From NCBI RefSeq assembly GCF_004000865.1, contig NZ_BIMB01000016.1:1-64000 (forward strand): a stretch of 64,000 nucleotides of DNA. Direction: 5' to 3'. Numbering within the stretch: position 1 is the first letter of the stretch; each line of letters starts with the position of its first letter. The notes under the pieces are model-generated. The model searched no databases. It was not told the origin of the DNA and saw only the letters and a program-made list of their open reading frames with translations. This document shows positions 41,864 through 49,580 of this stretch, one piece after another. The stretch is from Paenibacillus elgii NBRC 100335. GTDB taxonomy: Bacteria > Bacillota > Bacilli > Paenibacillales > NBRC-103111. Made by a program: the position numbers and the translations under genes.

Positions 41864-42115
41864 ATGGCGAAAAGCGACGAGCTTGTGAAATATGTAACGG
41901 AGCGGTTCGTCCGGTACATCGAGATGCCGAAGGAAGTGCGCAGACAAGTGCGGGCGGATAGAAGGGAAGGCAAGGAGCCGTGGCAGTACCGCTGGTTCGG
42001 CATGCTCCCGGTGGCGATCGGCATGTGGACGAAGCCTGTGCGCGAGGGCGCCCGGCGTCTCGGGAAAAGCTTGGGCAAGAGAGCGGAGCGGTGGAAGCAA
42101 CAGTGGATAAAATAA
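41864..42115 (+). CDS. yqzE: YqzE-family protein
   Basis: 83 residues. KSDELVKYVTERFVRYIEMPKEVRRQVR and PWQYRWFGMLPVAIGMW are the conserved blocks of YqzE, a small basic protein of unknown role that in Bacillus subtilis lies near the competence comG operon. The ATG at 41864 follows GAGGTG; a GTG four codons earlier is less likely. A hairpin with T-rich minus-strand side follows. A broken second copy of the family is at 57.1-57.3 kb. Confidence 0.85.
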   Translation: MAKSDELVKYVTERFVRYIEMPKEVRRQVRADRREGKEPWQYRWFGMLPVAIGMWTKPVREGARRLGKSLGKRAERWKQQWIK

Positions 42116-42120
42116 AAAAG

Positions 42121-42154
42121 GAAAAGCTTCTTGCCGTCAGGCGGGAAGCTTTTC
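42121..42154. terminator. Bidirectional terminator after yqzE
   Basis: GAAAAGCTTCTTGCC / GGCGGGAAGCTTTTC arms with GTCA loop. On the minus strand a C followed by TTTTTTATTTTAT ends the 42183 gene. Confidence 0.8.
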
Positions 42155-42182
42155 TATATAGGGAAGAGGAGAAAACCGTAGG

Positions 42183-43112
42183 TTAAGGGTAAAAGCTGCC
42201 AAGACGCTGCAGCGCCTCGTAGGGAAGAAAGCGGTCGTCGTCCTGCCGGAATTGCACGAAGCGATCCCCGCTGGACCACACTTGAAAGCCTGCGACGGGA
42301 AGCGGCACGGTTACGCTGCCTTCGTAAAGCTGGGCGGCGTACACCGGCTTGCTGCCTTGAGCGATCAACTGCTTCAGATCGTCGAAGGGCATTGGCTTGC
42401 CCGATTTGCTTTGTACCCACGGCAGCCTGGCATAAGGCTCGGCGGGCTCCGATTGTCCGCTTTCCTTTATCGTATGCTTGGCATCGGTAGTGGTGAATGC
42501 TTGGACATTCGGCGCGGGCGCCGCGTTACTCTTGGGAAGCTTGGCGTCGCCGGTGAAAGGCATTTCCTCGCCGGTTTTGGCGTCGATATACCAGATGCGG
42601 TCCGCGTTCTGCACGGTAATTTTCCAGAGAGCCTGCAGCGGACCGAAGTATAATCTCTCGGTTTGATGCGGATATTCGATAAGTTCAAGCTGCACCAAGC
42701 TTCGATGCAGCGTTTGCAAGCTGAATAACGGGTAGGAGCCTTTGCCGTACTCGGTCAGCCTGTACGTATCCGCTTCTCCGGAGTGGATGACCAGATAGCC
42801 CGCTTCCGAGCCTTCGGCGCTTACGATGATGACCCAGCCGTGCATGCCCGGTCCGAGCGGATAGCTTGTCCAGGTCGCCTGCTGCCATGGTTCGAAGCCG
42901 GGCTGGAGCGCGAGCTGCTTCATAAACCGCTCCACGGCCGCTTGCAGCGTCGGAGCGGCAATGTCGGTTGCCGGTTCCTTCGGCGGCGCGGACGGGGGAG
43001 CCGCTGGCTTCGTTTCCTCCACCGCATGTGCGGAGGGCGATTCGAGCGGCCAGGCCGCAAGCAGGCTTGTGCCGAGCAGCAGCGAGACGAGCGCGAACGT
43101 AAACTTTTTCAT
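42183..43112 (-). CDS. Secreted protein of unknown function
   Basis: About 309 residues, not recognised. The start at 43112 (AGGTG upstream) opens a good signal peptide (KKFTFALVSLLLGTSLLAAWPLESPSAHA). A Pro/Ala-rich linker follows (about 33-50), then a mixed domain with many aromatic residues (LGPGMHGWVIIVSAEGSEAGYLVIHSGEADTYRLTEYGKGSYPLFSL; ALWKITVQNADRIWYIDAKTGEE) that resembles the PepSY-like or YpeB-type cradle only loosely. No catalytic residues are evident. Confidence 0.7.
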   Translation of the reverse strand: MKKFTFALVSLLLGTSLLAAWPLESPSAHAVEETKPAAPPSAPPKEPATDIAAPTLQAAVERFMKQLALQPGFEPWQQATWTSYPLGPGMHGWVIIVSAEGSEAGYLVIHSGEADTYRLTEYGKGSYPLFSLQTLHRSLVQLELIEYPHQTERLYFGPLQALWKITVQNADRIWYIDAKTGEEMPFTGDAKLPKSNAAPAPNVQAFTTTDAKHTIKESGQSEPAEPYARLPWVQSKSGKPMPFDDLKQLIAQGSKPVYAAQLYEGSVTVPLPVAGFQVWSSGDRFVQFRQDDDRFLPYEALQRLGSFYP

Positions 43113-43279
43113 AGTTTCACCTGCTTCGCTTAGGAGTCGTTGGCCTGAAATTGGTATTATGCGCATTCCGCTGCGAATATGCCTTTATTGTACAAGGTAT
43201 GCGGCAAAAAGATTGTTAGAACCTGTAGTCTGTCCAAAAATACTTTCCCCTGAAAAACGCACCGTTTCGCGCATGTTCG

Positions 43280-44332
43280 TCAGTACGCGGGCGGTTTCGC
43301 AGAGGAAACATGGAACAATCCGCAGTTGATGGCGGATATTCGGATGCGCGGGCGGTACTGCCATTCGATTTCCCGGGCGCGGCCGGCGTACTGCGCCTCG
43401 ATGTCCGGCCGTTGATCGGGCTCTGCGGTCTTGAGCAGCGACTCGTAATAATCGCGGATGCGGGCTTGTTCATCCGCAAGCCGAAGCTGGGCTTCCTTCG
43501 CCCAGCGGTGGTCGTATCTGGCCAGCTTGCTTTCCAGATGCTCTTCCAGGTAAAGCACCGCGCGGGGCAGCGCAATCCGGTCCGGGGTAATGTAGACGTG
43601 AGCGGGCAACTGCGGCGTAAAAGTGAGCGGAGCGATCCAATCCATGAACCGCTCGCGGATCACGCCCGTCTGAAGCTGGATGCCCAGAGAGTGAATTTCG
43701 CTGCGCTTCATATCGCAGGCGAGCTCCACCTTGTAATTAACGGCGAGCCAACTGTCGTAAGGAACGGTCGCGGTTCGTCTGGGCTGCTCGGGCACATGCT
43801 GCTCGAAGAGCCGGACATACTTGCCCTTGGACCGGACAGCGGCAAAAAGCTGCTCCAGCCGCCGGCTGCCGTAAGTGACTTCGTCCCGCGGAATGCGCGC
43901 GGTAAAAGACGTCGGCACGAAGCCGAAATAGCGGCCGAGGATGCTGTTTCCCTGCGGCGGTTGCGGTCCGCCAGGCGGTGTACCCGGCTGCGCCGCTGTT
44001 CCCGCAGGAGGCCCGCCGGGCGGCGTCCCGGCCGTGCCCGCGATCCCGGGAGCGGCGGTGCTGACGCCGGGTTGAGGCCCGCCGGGAGGACCGTGCGGCT
44101 GCAGCTCGCGGTAAGCCTCCGGGTCGAAGACGAAGGTGCAGGTCATCGTCTCCGGAGTAACGCCGGTCCGTTCGACGAAGCTCCAATAATAAGGGCGGTG
44201 ATTCAAATCCTTGTCGGCGGAGGGCGACAGCTTTACGGTCACGTAGGCCGGATGCTTCTCCATAATGTCGCATTGTTCCGCTTCCAGATAGCGCAGCACG
44301 AAGGAACGGATTTGGTCCGCCGTCATCGTCAT
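43280..44332 (-). CDS. yqhG: YqhG-family protein
   Basis: 350 residues, longer than the usual ~260 because of a Pro/Gly/Ala/Thr-rich insertion (about 79-128, with repeated PPGGP) between an N-terminal domain and the conserved body (FGFVPTSFTARIPRDEVTYGSRRLEQLFAAVRSKGKYVRLFE; DWIAPLTFTPQLPAHVYITPDRIALPRAV). A coiled region follows and the end is YRPRIRISAINCGLFHV. Function unknown. It overlaps the upstream helicase gene by ATGA, the same pairing as yqhH-yqhG in Bacillus. Confidence 0.85.
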   Translation of the reverse strand: MTMTADQIRSFVLRYLEAEQCDIMEKHPAYVTVKLSPSADKDLNHRPYYWSFVERTGVTPETMTCTFVFDPEAYRELQPHGPPGGPQPGVSTAAPGIAGTAGTPPGGPPAGTAAQPGTPPGGPQPPQGNSILGRYFGFVPTSFTARIPRDEVTYGSRRLEQLFAAVRSKGKYVRLFEQHVPEQPRRTATVPYDSWLAVNYKVELACDMKRSEIHSLGIQLQTGVIRERFMDWIAPLTFTPQLPAHVYITPDRIALPRAVLYLEEHLESKLARYDHRWAKEAQLRLADEQARIRDYYESLLKTAEPDQRPDIEAQYAGRAREIEWQYRPRIRISAINCGLFHVSSAKPPAY

Positions 44333-46137
44333 AGCCGGACCTCCTCCCCGCCGGGGTCCTGCCCGCGGATGGGACTGCCTACCGCGTTAAGCACGCTTTG
44401 TAGCCGCATGCTCTCCTGCGACTCCTGCTCTACCTCGGAGCGGACGTCGGTGAACGAGCGCCCCAGTTCGTCAAGCTGCCGGCGGATGTCTTCCTGGCTG
44501 CGCGAAGACAAGATCAATTTGGCCAGGTGCGATTCGAGCGACGTTTTTTTCTCGAACCGCTCCAGAATCGTATCCAGCTCGCCGATGACCAGCTCGAACA
44601 TGTTGATTTTCTCGTGCAGCAGCGATAAGATATGCTCCTCGATGGTGCCGAGGGTGGAGAGGTTGTAGATTTTGACGTCCTCTTGCTGACCGAGCCGGTG
44701 CACGCGGCCGATCCGCTGCTCCACCCGCATCGGGTTCCACGGAAGGTCGAAGTTGATCATATGGTGGCAAAATTGCAGGTTGATGCCTTCGCCCCCGGCT
44801 TCGGTCGCGATCAGCACTTGGGCCCGGTTGCGGAACAAGTCCATCATCCAGTCTTTTTTGCCCCGGTTCATGCCGCCCCGGTAAGGGACGGCCGAAATTT
44901 TCCGATCTTTCAAATATTGCAGCAAATATTCCTGAGACGCACGGTACTCCGTGAAAATAATCACTTTTTCCCCGATGTCGCCGATCAGCTCCATCACTTT
45001 TTCGGCCTTCGTATTCGCTTTGATGCTGCGGATCAGCTCGACGAGCTCCCAGATTTTGGCGCGGAGCGGCGAGTTTTCTTCGGTTTTCTTGAATAAATTG
45101 ACGAGCGTGATGAATACCGCATCCCGGCTGGAGCACACTTCACGCTGCAGCGTCACAAGCGACAAAATGCTGCCGATATCGCCGCCGGACTCCTCATAAC
45201 GCCTGCGGACGAAGTTGGTCACGCCGTCGTACAGCGCCTGCTCTTCGGGCGAGAGCTGCAAAGGAATATTGCGCACGATCCGTTTGGTGAAATTCACGTT
45301 GCCGTCGCTGCGCCGGTTGCGGATCATGACCTTGCTCAGCTCGTGCTGAAGCTGCTCTTCGTTCTTCGGAATCCGCTTGTCCACGACGAAATTCGCCTGA
45401 AAGCTCCCCTGGCCGCCAAGCTGTCCCGGCTTGAGCAGGGTAATCAGGTTATATAGCTCTTTCAGGTCATTCTGCACCGGCGTCGCCGTCAGCAGCAGAC
45501 AGTACTTTTTGCGCAACTCGTTGATGAACTGGTAGTTGGTCGTCTTTTTGTTCTTCAGCTTGTGCGCCTCGTCCACGATCAGCATGTCATATTCCAGGCC
45601 GAGCACGATATCCCGATGCGGGTCGCGCTTGGCCGTATCCATCGAAGCGACGACGACATCGTTGGCGGCCCACATGTATTCTTTCTTCTGGGCGACGGCG
45701 GAAATGCCGAATTTCTGGTTCAGCTCGCGCACCCATTGCAGCACCAGCGAAGCGGGCACGAGGATGAGCACCTTGCGGACAAGTCCGCGGATCATGTACT
45801 CCTTGAGAATGAGTCCGGCCTCGATCGTTTTGCCGAGCCCGACCTCGTCCGCGAGAATGGCCCGTCCGCGCATCTCGGTCAGTACTTTTTTGGCGGTATC
45901 GATCTGATGGTCCATCGGCACCAGATTCGGCAAATGCGACAAGCATTGGAGCTCGTCGAAGCTGCGGATTAGCCCCGATTGCTCGGCCTCTTCGGCCAGC
46001 CGGAACATCGTCCAGTCATCCCACGGACCGTTGCGCTCCGCCCGGTCGTGCAGCTCCTCGAACCAATCCCGTTCAAAATACAGCTGAACATGCTCATTCA
46101 ATTGACGCACGTGTTCTTTTTGCTCGGTGGATTGCAT
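44329..46137 (-). CDS. yqhH: SNF2-family helicase-like ATPase YqhH
   Basis: 602 residues. SF2/SNF2 motifs in order: LADEVGLGKTIEAGLIL (I, GLGKT 100-104), LVPASLVLQW (Ia), LIVDEAHKLKN (II), LLTATPVQN (III), KVIIFTEYRAS (IV), LIATEAGGEGINLQFCHHMINFDLPWNPMRVEQRIGRVHRLGQ (V-VI). Such proteins (RapA-like) use ATP to move along duplex DNA or remodel complexes; the exact role of YqhH is not known. It ends in an acidic coiled tail. Translationally coupled to yqhG. Confidence 0.93.
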   Translation of the reverse strand: MQSTEQKEHVRQLNEHVQLYFERDWFEELHDRAERNGPWDDWTMFRLAEEAEQSGLIRSFDELQCLSHLPNLVPMDHQIDTAKKVLTEMRGRAILADEVGLGKTIEAGLILKEYMIRGLVRKVLILVPASLVLQWVRELNQKFGISAVAQKKEYMWAANDVVVASMDTAKRDPHRDIVLGLEYDMLIVDEAHKLKNKKTTNYQFINELRKKYCLLLTATPVQNDLKELYNLITLLKPGQLGGQGSFQANFVVDKRIPKNEEQLQHELSKVMIRNRRSDGNVNFTKRIVRNIPLQLSPEEQALYDGVTNFVRRRYEESGGDIGSILSLVTLQREVCSSRDAVFITLVNLFKKTEENSPLRAKIWELVELIRSIKANTKAEKVMELIGDIGEKVIIFTEYRASQEYLLQYLKDRKISAVPYRGGMNRGKKDWMMDLFRNRAQVLIATEAGGEGINLQFCHHMINFDLPWNPMRVEQRIGRVHRLGQQEDVKIYNLSTLGTIEEHILSLLHEKINMFELVIGELDTILERFEKKTSLESHLAKLILSSRSQEDIRRQLDELGRSFTDVRSEVEQESQESMRLQSVLNAVGSPIRGQDPGGEEVRL

Positions 46138-46313
46138 CGGACGCGCTCCTTTTCCATCGGGTAACGAATCGAGTCAATTTTTAGTATGCACGAAAATAAA
46201 GTCTTTCAAACGAACCGGCAATGCTATATGATGAAAGGGATGGGGCCTGGCGGACGGACGCCGGGCTCTTGATTTCCGCGGTGACGGAACGATAAAGAGA
46301 GGGAGAGCTATCT

Positions 46314-47405
46314 TTGAGCAGACGCGTTCGTATCTGCCTCACGGTTCTGTTGACAACGGCCTGTGCCGGATGTTCTATATTCGGTTCGGATGCCAAGCCT
46401 CGCACGACGCCGGTCGATGCGGAAGCTTCCAAAGCATTGGATGAGACGGGCGACCTGCTCGTAGCTGGAGATAACCGGGTATTCAGCGTCAACAGCAAAA
46501 CGAACGAAGCCCGGGAGGTGCTGCAGACGGAGCAGCCGGTCAGTTCGCTCAGTTATACGGGCGAGCACATGGCGATCACCGTATTTCAGCCGTCCGATCC
46601 GAAGGCGTCTCGCGGCTTTTATTTGCGGGACAGCAGGAGCGACAGCTTCACAATGTATCCGACGCCGGGCTTCTCGCCCAAGTTCAGCTACATTTACGGG
46701 GACCTGATGTTTCTTGCTTCCGCCGATAAAACGGCGCAGAAGGACGGCGACTATGCGAAGGTCGGCATTTATCAGTTGAAGGAGCACAAGTGGGTCAAGG
46801 AATGGATGCTGCCGGGCGGTATCGAGGACATTACCGGACGGGGCAAAGACCTGTGGCTTGTGACGTCCAACAATGCGGCAACTAGCTCGAATGTGTATAA
46901 GGTCGACTTGGAGACCGGAGAATGGGGCAAGCTGATCGCCGAGGCCCGGCGGTACCCGCTCGATCAAGTGGAAGCCGATTCCGGCGGCGACATCTATATG
47001 ATGATCTCGCAGCGCAACAAGACCGAATGGTCAAACAAAATTTACCGCTGGGACCCGCAGCAGCAGCCTTACGAGTTGGCGCACCATTTTGTCTCCAATA
47101 CCCGGCCGTACTCGTACGCGATGCAAGCGCTGAACGGCAAGATGCTGATCGCGCGCTTCGATGCGACCGGAGCCCATCCGGATATCGAGAAGCCGCTGTC
47201 CGTGCTGGATTTAAAAACGCGCAAGCAGACCCATCTGGCTTGGGATCACCGGCCGGTGGCGCTGGACAAGAGCGGGGACGAATTCGTCGCACTTGGGGAA
47301 GACGGCGCCGTTGCGTTTGTGAAGCCCGGCGAGGCCGACAAGCCCGATCGGGAGATGCAGGTTCCCGGCTTGCGGGCGGCAAAATGTCTGGCCGTTAAGC
47401 GGTAA
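46314..47405 (+). CDS. Lipoprotein with probable beta-propeller domain
   Basis: 363 residues, TTG start after AGAGAGGGAGAG. Signal peptide RVRICLTVLLTTACAGC gives a lipobox (A-G-C). The body shows repeated short beta strands with Gly/Asp turns (GDLLVAGDNRVFSVNSKTNEAREVLQ, GDLMFLASADK, KDLWLVTSNN, SGGDIYMMISQ, NGKMLIARFDATG, GDEFVALGEDGAVAFV), suggesting a six- or seven-bladed propeller outside the membrane. No specific family recognised. Divergent from yqhH and followed closely by lipM. Confidence 0.65.
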   Translation: MSRRVRICLTVLLTTACAGCSIFGSDAKPRTTPVDAEASKALDETGDLLVAGDNRVFSVNSKTNEAREVLQTEQPVSSLSYTGEHMAITVFQPSDPKASRGFYLRDSRSDSFTMYPTPGFSPKFSYIYGDLMFLASADKTAQKDGDYAKVGIYQLKEHKWVKEWMLPGGIEDITGRGKDLWLVTSNNAATSSNVYKVDLETGEWGKLIAEARRYPLDQVEADSGGDIYMMISQRNKTEWSNKIYRWDPQQQPYELAHHFVSNTRPYSYAMQALNGKMLIARFDATGAHPDIEKPLSVLDLKTRKQTHLAWDHRPVALDKSGDEFVALGEDGAVAFVKPGEADKPDREMQVPGLRAAKCLAVKR

Positions 47406-47460
47406 AGTGAGCGGGCTTTGCGGTCTGCGCCGGTGGCGACAGAAAAGGGAGGGATCGCGG

Positions 47461-48306
47461 ATGACGCAGGAATGGCGATGGATTCGGTCCGGCTATGGTT
47501 CGCCGGCTTACAATATGGCGGTAGACGAAGCGATACTGACGGCGCACGGCGAAGGAGCGGCGCCGCCTACCGTACGGTTTTACGGCTGGAATCCTCCGAC
47601 GCTGTCGATCGGTTATTTTCAGAAAGCGACGGAAGAGATCGATTTCGATGCGCTGGAGCGCGAAGGCATCGGCTTCGTCCGGCGGGCGACCGGGGGAAGG
47701 GCGGTGCTCCATGACAAGGAGCTGACGTACAGCATCATCGTGTCTGAGGACTATCCGGGCATTCCGCGAAGCGTGACGGAAGCGTATCGGGTGCTGAGCG
47801 AAGGACTGCTGCTCGGGTTCCGCAAGCTCGGGCTGGCGGCCGATATGGTCCAGCTCGAAAGCGAGGAGGACAAGAGCAAGTACGAGTCGATGGGCTCGGC
47901 GGCCTGTTTCGATTCACCTTCCTGGTACGAGCTCGTCGTGGAGGGACGCAAGGTGGCCGGTAGTGCGCAGACCCGGCAGAAGGGTGTCGTGCTGCAGCAC
48001 GGGTCGATTTTGCTCGATCTTGATGCGGACCAGTTGTTCCGGCTGCTCAGGTTCAAGAACGAACGGATCATGGAACGGATGAAGCAGCAGTTTTTGAAGA
48101 AGGCGGTCGCGATCAACGATCTGCTTCGCGGCGTCGAACAACCGCCGGTCGGGTTGGCGCAGACGGAAGAGGCGTTTCTGGCCGGCATGGCCGAGGGATT
48201 GGGCGTAAAGCTGGTTCCGGGAGAGCTGACCACGTACGAGCTGGAGCTGGCGGAACGGCTGGCGGAAGAAAAATACGGCAATGCAGAGTGGAACCTTCGG
48301 AGATGA
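47461..48306 (+). CDS. lipM: Octanoyltransferase LipM
   Basis: 281 residues of the biotin/lipoate ligase fold. The conserved GGR region is FVRRATGGRAVLHDKELTYSIIV and the acyl-carrying Cys of the LipM type is Cys149 in SAACFDSPSWYEL, followed by GRKVAGSAQTR. LipM moves octanoyl groups from acyl-carrier protein to the glycine-cleavage H protein, from where LipL and LipA make lipoyl enzymes. The ATG at 47461 follows GGGAGGGATCGCGG; an earlier in-frame start lies in the spacer. Ended by a strong terminator. Confidence 0.92.
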   Translation: MTQEWRWIRSGYGSPAYNMAVDEAILTAHGEGAAPPTVRFYGWNPPTLSIGYFQKATEEIDFDALEREGIGFVRRATGGRAVLHDKELTYSIIVSEDYPGIPRSVTEAYRVLSEGLLLGFRKLGLAADMVQLESEEDKSKYESMGSAACFDSPSWYELVVEGRKVAGSAQTRQKGVVLQHGSILLDLDADQLFRLLRFKNERIMERMKQQFLKKAVAINDLLRGVEQPPVGLAQTEEAFLAGMAEGLGVKLVPGELTTYELELAERLAEEKYGNAEWNLRR

Positions 48307-48324
48307 TCTCTCCGAAGGTTTTTT
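48292..48324. terminator. Terminator between lipM and dat
   Basis: AACCTTCGGAGA / TCTCCGAAGGTT perfect arms followed by TTTT; it overlaps the lipM stop and lies before the convergent dat stop. Confidence 0.88.
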
Positions 48325-48331
48325 GGTTCGT

Positions 48332-49183
48332 TCATTGAGGGATGCAGGAGGAGATGGCCTGTTCGAAGGCTTGCTGCAGGCGGCGCGTGACCGAACCCGG
48401 GCTGCCTGAGGCGACGGGAATGTCGTCGACGGAAATGACGGGCGTTACTTCGATGGTCGTACCGGTGACGAACGCTTCGTCTGCCTGCCGGAGATCCTCC
48501 AGCGTAAACGGCGTTTCGGCGACCGGGATGCCGAGCTCGCGGGCCAGACGCAGCGCAACGGCGCGCGTGATCCCGTGCAGGATCAGGTTGTCGGCGGGAT
48601 GGGTAATGATTGCGCCTTCTTTGACGATCATCACGTTGGAGGCGCTGCACTCTGTGACCAATCCGCTGCGGTGCAATACGACGTCGTCCGCGCCTTGATT
48701 AAGCGCGTGCTGCTTCGCCAACGTGTTGGGCAGCAGGTTGAGCGTCTTCAGGTCGCAGCGCAGCCACCGGATATCCTCCATCGTAACGACGGCGATGCCC
48801 TGCTGCATCGTGCGAACGGGACGCTTCAGCTCGGTCGTATAAGCCATAAGGACAGGTTCGGCATCAGCGGGAATCGCATGGGCTCTAGACGCCGTACCGC
48901 GGGTGATCTGGAGGTAAACGGTGCCTTCGATGAGCGCGTTTGCGGCGATTAATTGTTCCAACTGCTTTTGCAATTCGCTTGACGCAGCGGGTAAGTCTAT
49001 GCGGACGGCAGCCGCCGTGCGCTCCAGCCGCTTGAAATGCGCCTCGGCTTCGAACAATTTGCCTCCGTAGACGCGGAATACTTCATAGATGCCGTCGCCG
49101 AAATAGTACCCGCGGTCGTCCGGCGAGACGCGAACTTCTTCCTTGGGAACGAGTCTGTCTTGGATCAAGTAAATCGGAGTCAT
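48332..49183 (-). CDS. dat: D-alanine (D-amino-acid) transaminase
   Basis: 283 residues, the length of Bacillus Dat. PLP fold type IV: RGYYFGDGIYEVFRVYGGKLFEAEAHFKRLE at the N terminus, the Schiff-base Lys146 in LKTLNLLPN, Glu near 178 in VTECSASNVMIV, and LHGITRAV for the phosphate pocket. It makes D-glutamate from D-alanine for peptidoglycan. GGGAGGT precedes the ATG. Single gene, convergent with lipM. Confidence 0.93.
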   Translation of the reverse strand: MTPIYLIQDRLVPKEEVRVSPDDRGYYFGDGIYEVFRVYGGKLFEAEAHFKRLERTAAAVRIDLPAASSELQKQLEQLIAANALIEGTVYLQITRGTASRAHAIPADAEPVLMAYTTELKRPVRTMQQGIAVVTMEDIRWLRCDLKTLNLLPNTLAKQHALNQGADDVVLHRSGLVTECSASNVMIVKEGAIITHPADNLILHGITRAVALRLARELGIPVAETPFTLEDLRQADEAFVTGTTIEVTPVISVDDIPVASGSPGSVTRRLQQAFEQAISSCIPQ

Positions 49184-49230
49184 GGGTACACCTCCCGTAT
49201 GATGTAGGTTTTGGAAATGGGAACATACGT

Positions 49231-49580
49231 TTGATAATGCTGCTGGATTCGGTTATACTATTACTAGACTAACAATCGGCTGATTCATTGTCAAAACGAA
49301 GCAAAGGGCGGGTTCGCAAGGTTCGTTTCAACATGTTTTTGGGTGTACATAGTTCCGGTTTTCCGTCAGCTAAGGTCGGTTTTGTCGAAAAAGATGAATA
49401 TTTCGTCAACGAAAAAGAGAGCCTGACCGCGAAAAAAGAAGCTAGCGGGATTGTATTCCATACTACATCGTTAAATCCGCTTTTTGCCTATTCGTAACAC
49501 AATATATTGTATTGTATAATGATTTTCGCATACCAGATATTGTGATTGATCTTTGAACATATTTCCGGGAGGTTGTTGTT
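49231..49580 (+). promoter_or_regulatory. Upstream region of nrdJ: two promoters and NrdR-type boxes
   Basis: A distal promoter TTGATA-17-TATACT (49231-49259) lies 320 bases before nrdJ. A proximal consensus -10 TATAAT (49515-49520) with a weak -35 is closer. ACACAATATATTGTAT (49497-49512) and ATACCAGATATTGTGA (49530-49545) resemble NrdR boxes, about 33 bases apart, flanking that -10. No cobalamin-riboswitch core is visible. A frame at 49288-49497 has no ribosome site. Confidence 0.6.

Noticed and set aside
43310-44668. 452-codon plus-strand frame opposite yqhG and yqhH
   Set aside because: Low-complexity Arg/Pro/Gly-rich product, antisense to two recognised coupled genes.
49288-49497. 69-codon frame in the nrdJ leader
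   Set aside because: TTG start without a ribosome site and no recognisable features; it follows a good promoter, so it is noted under the leader but not called as a gene.
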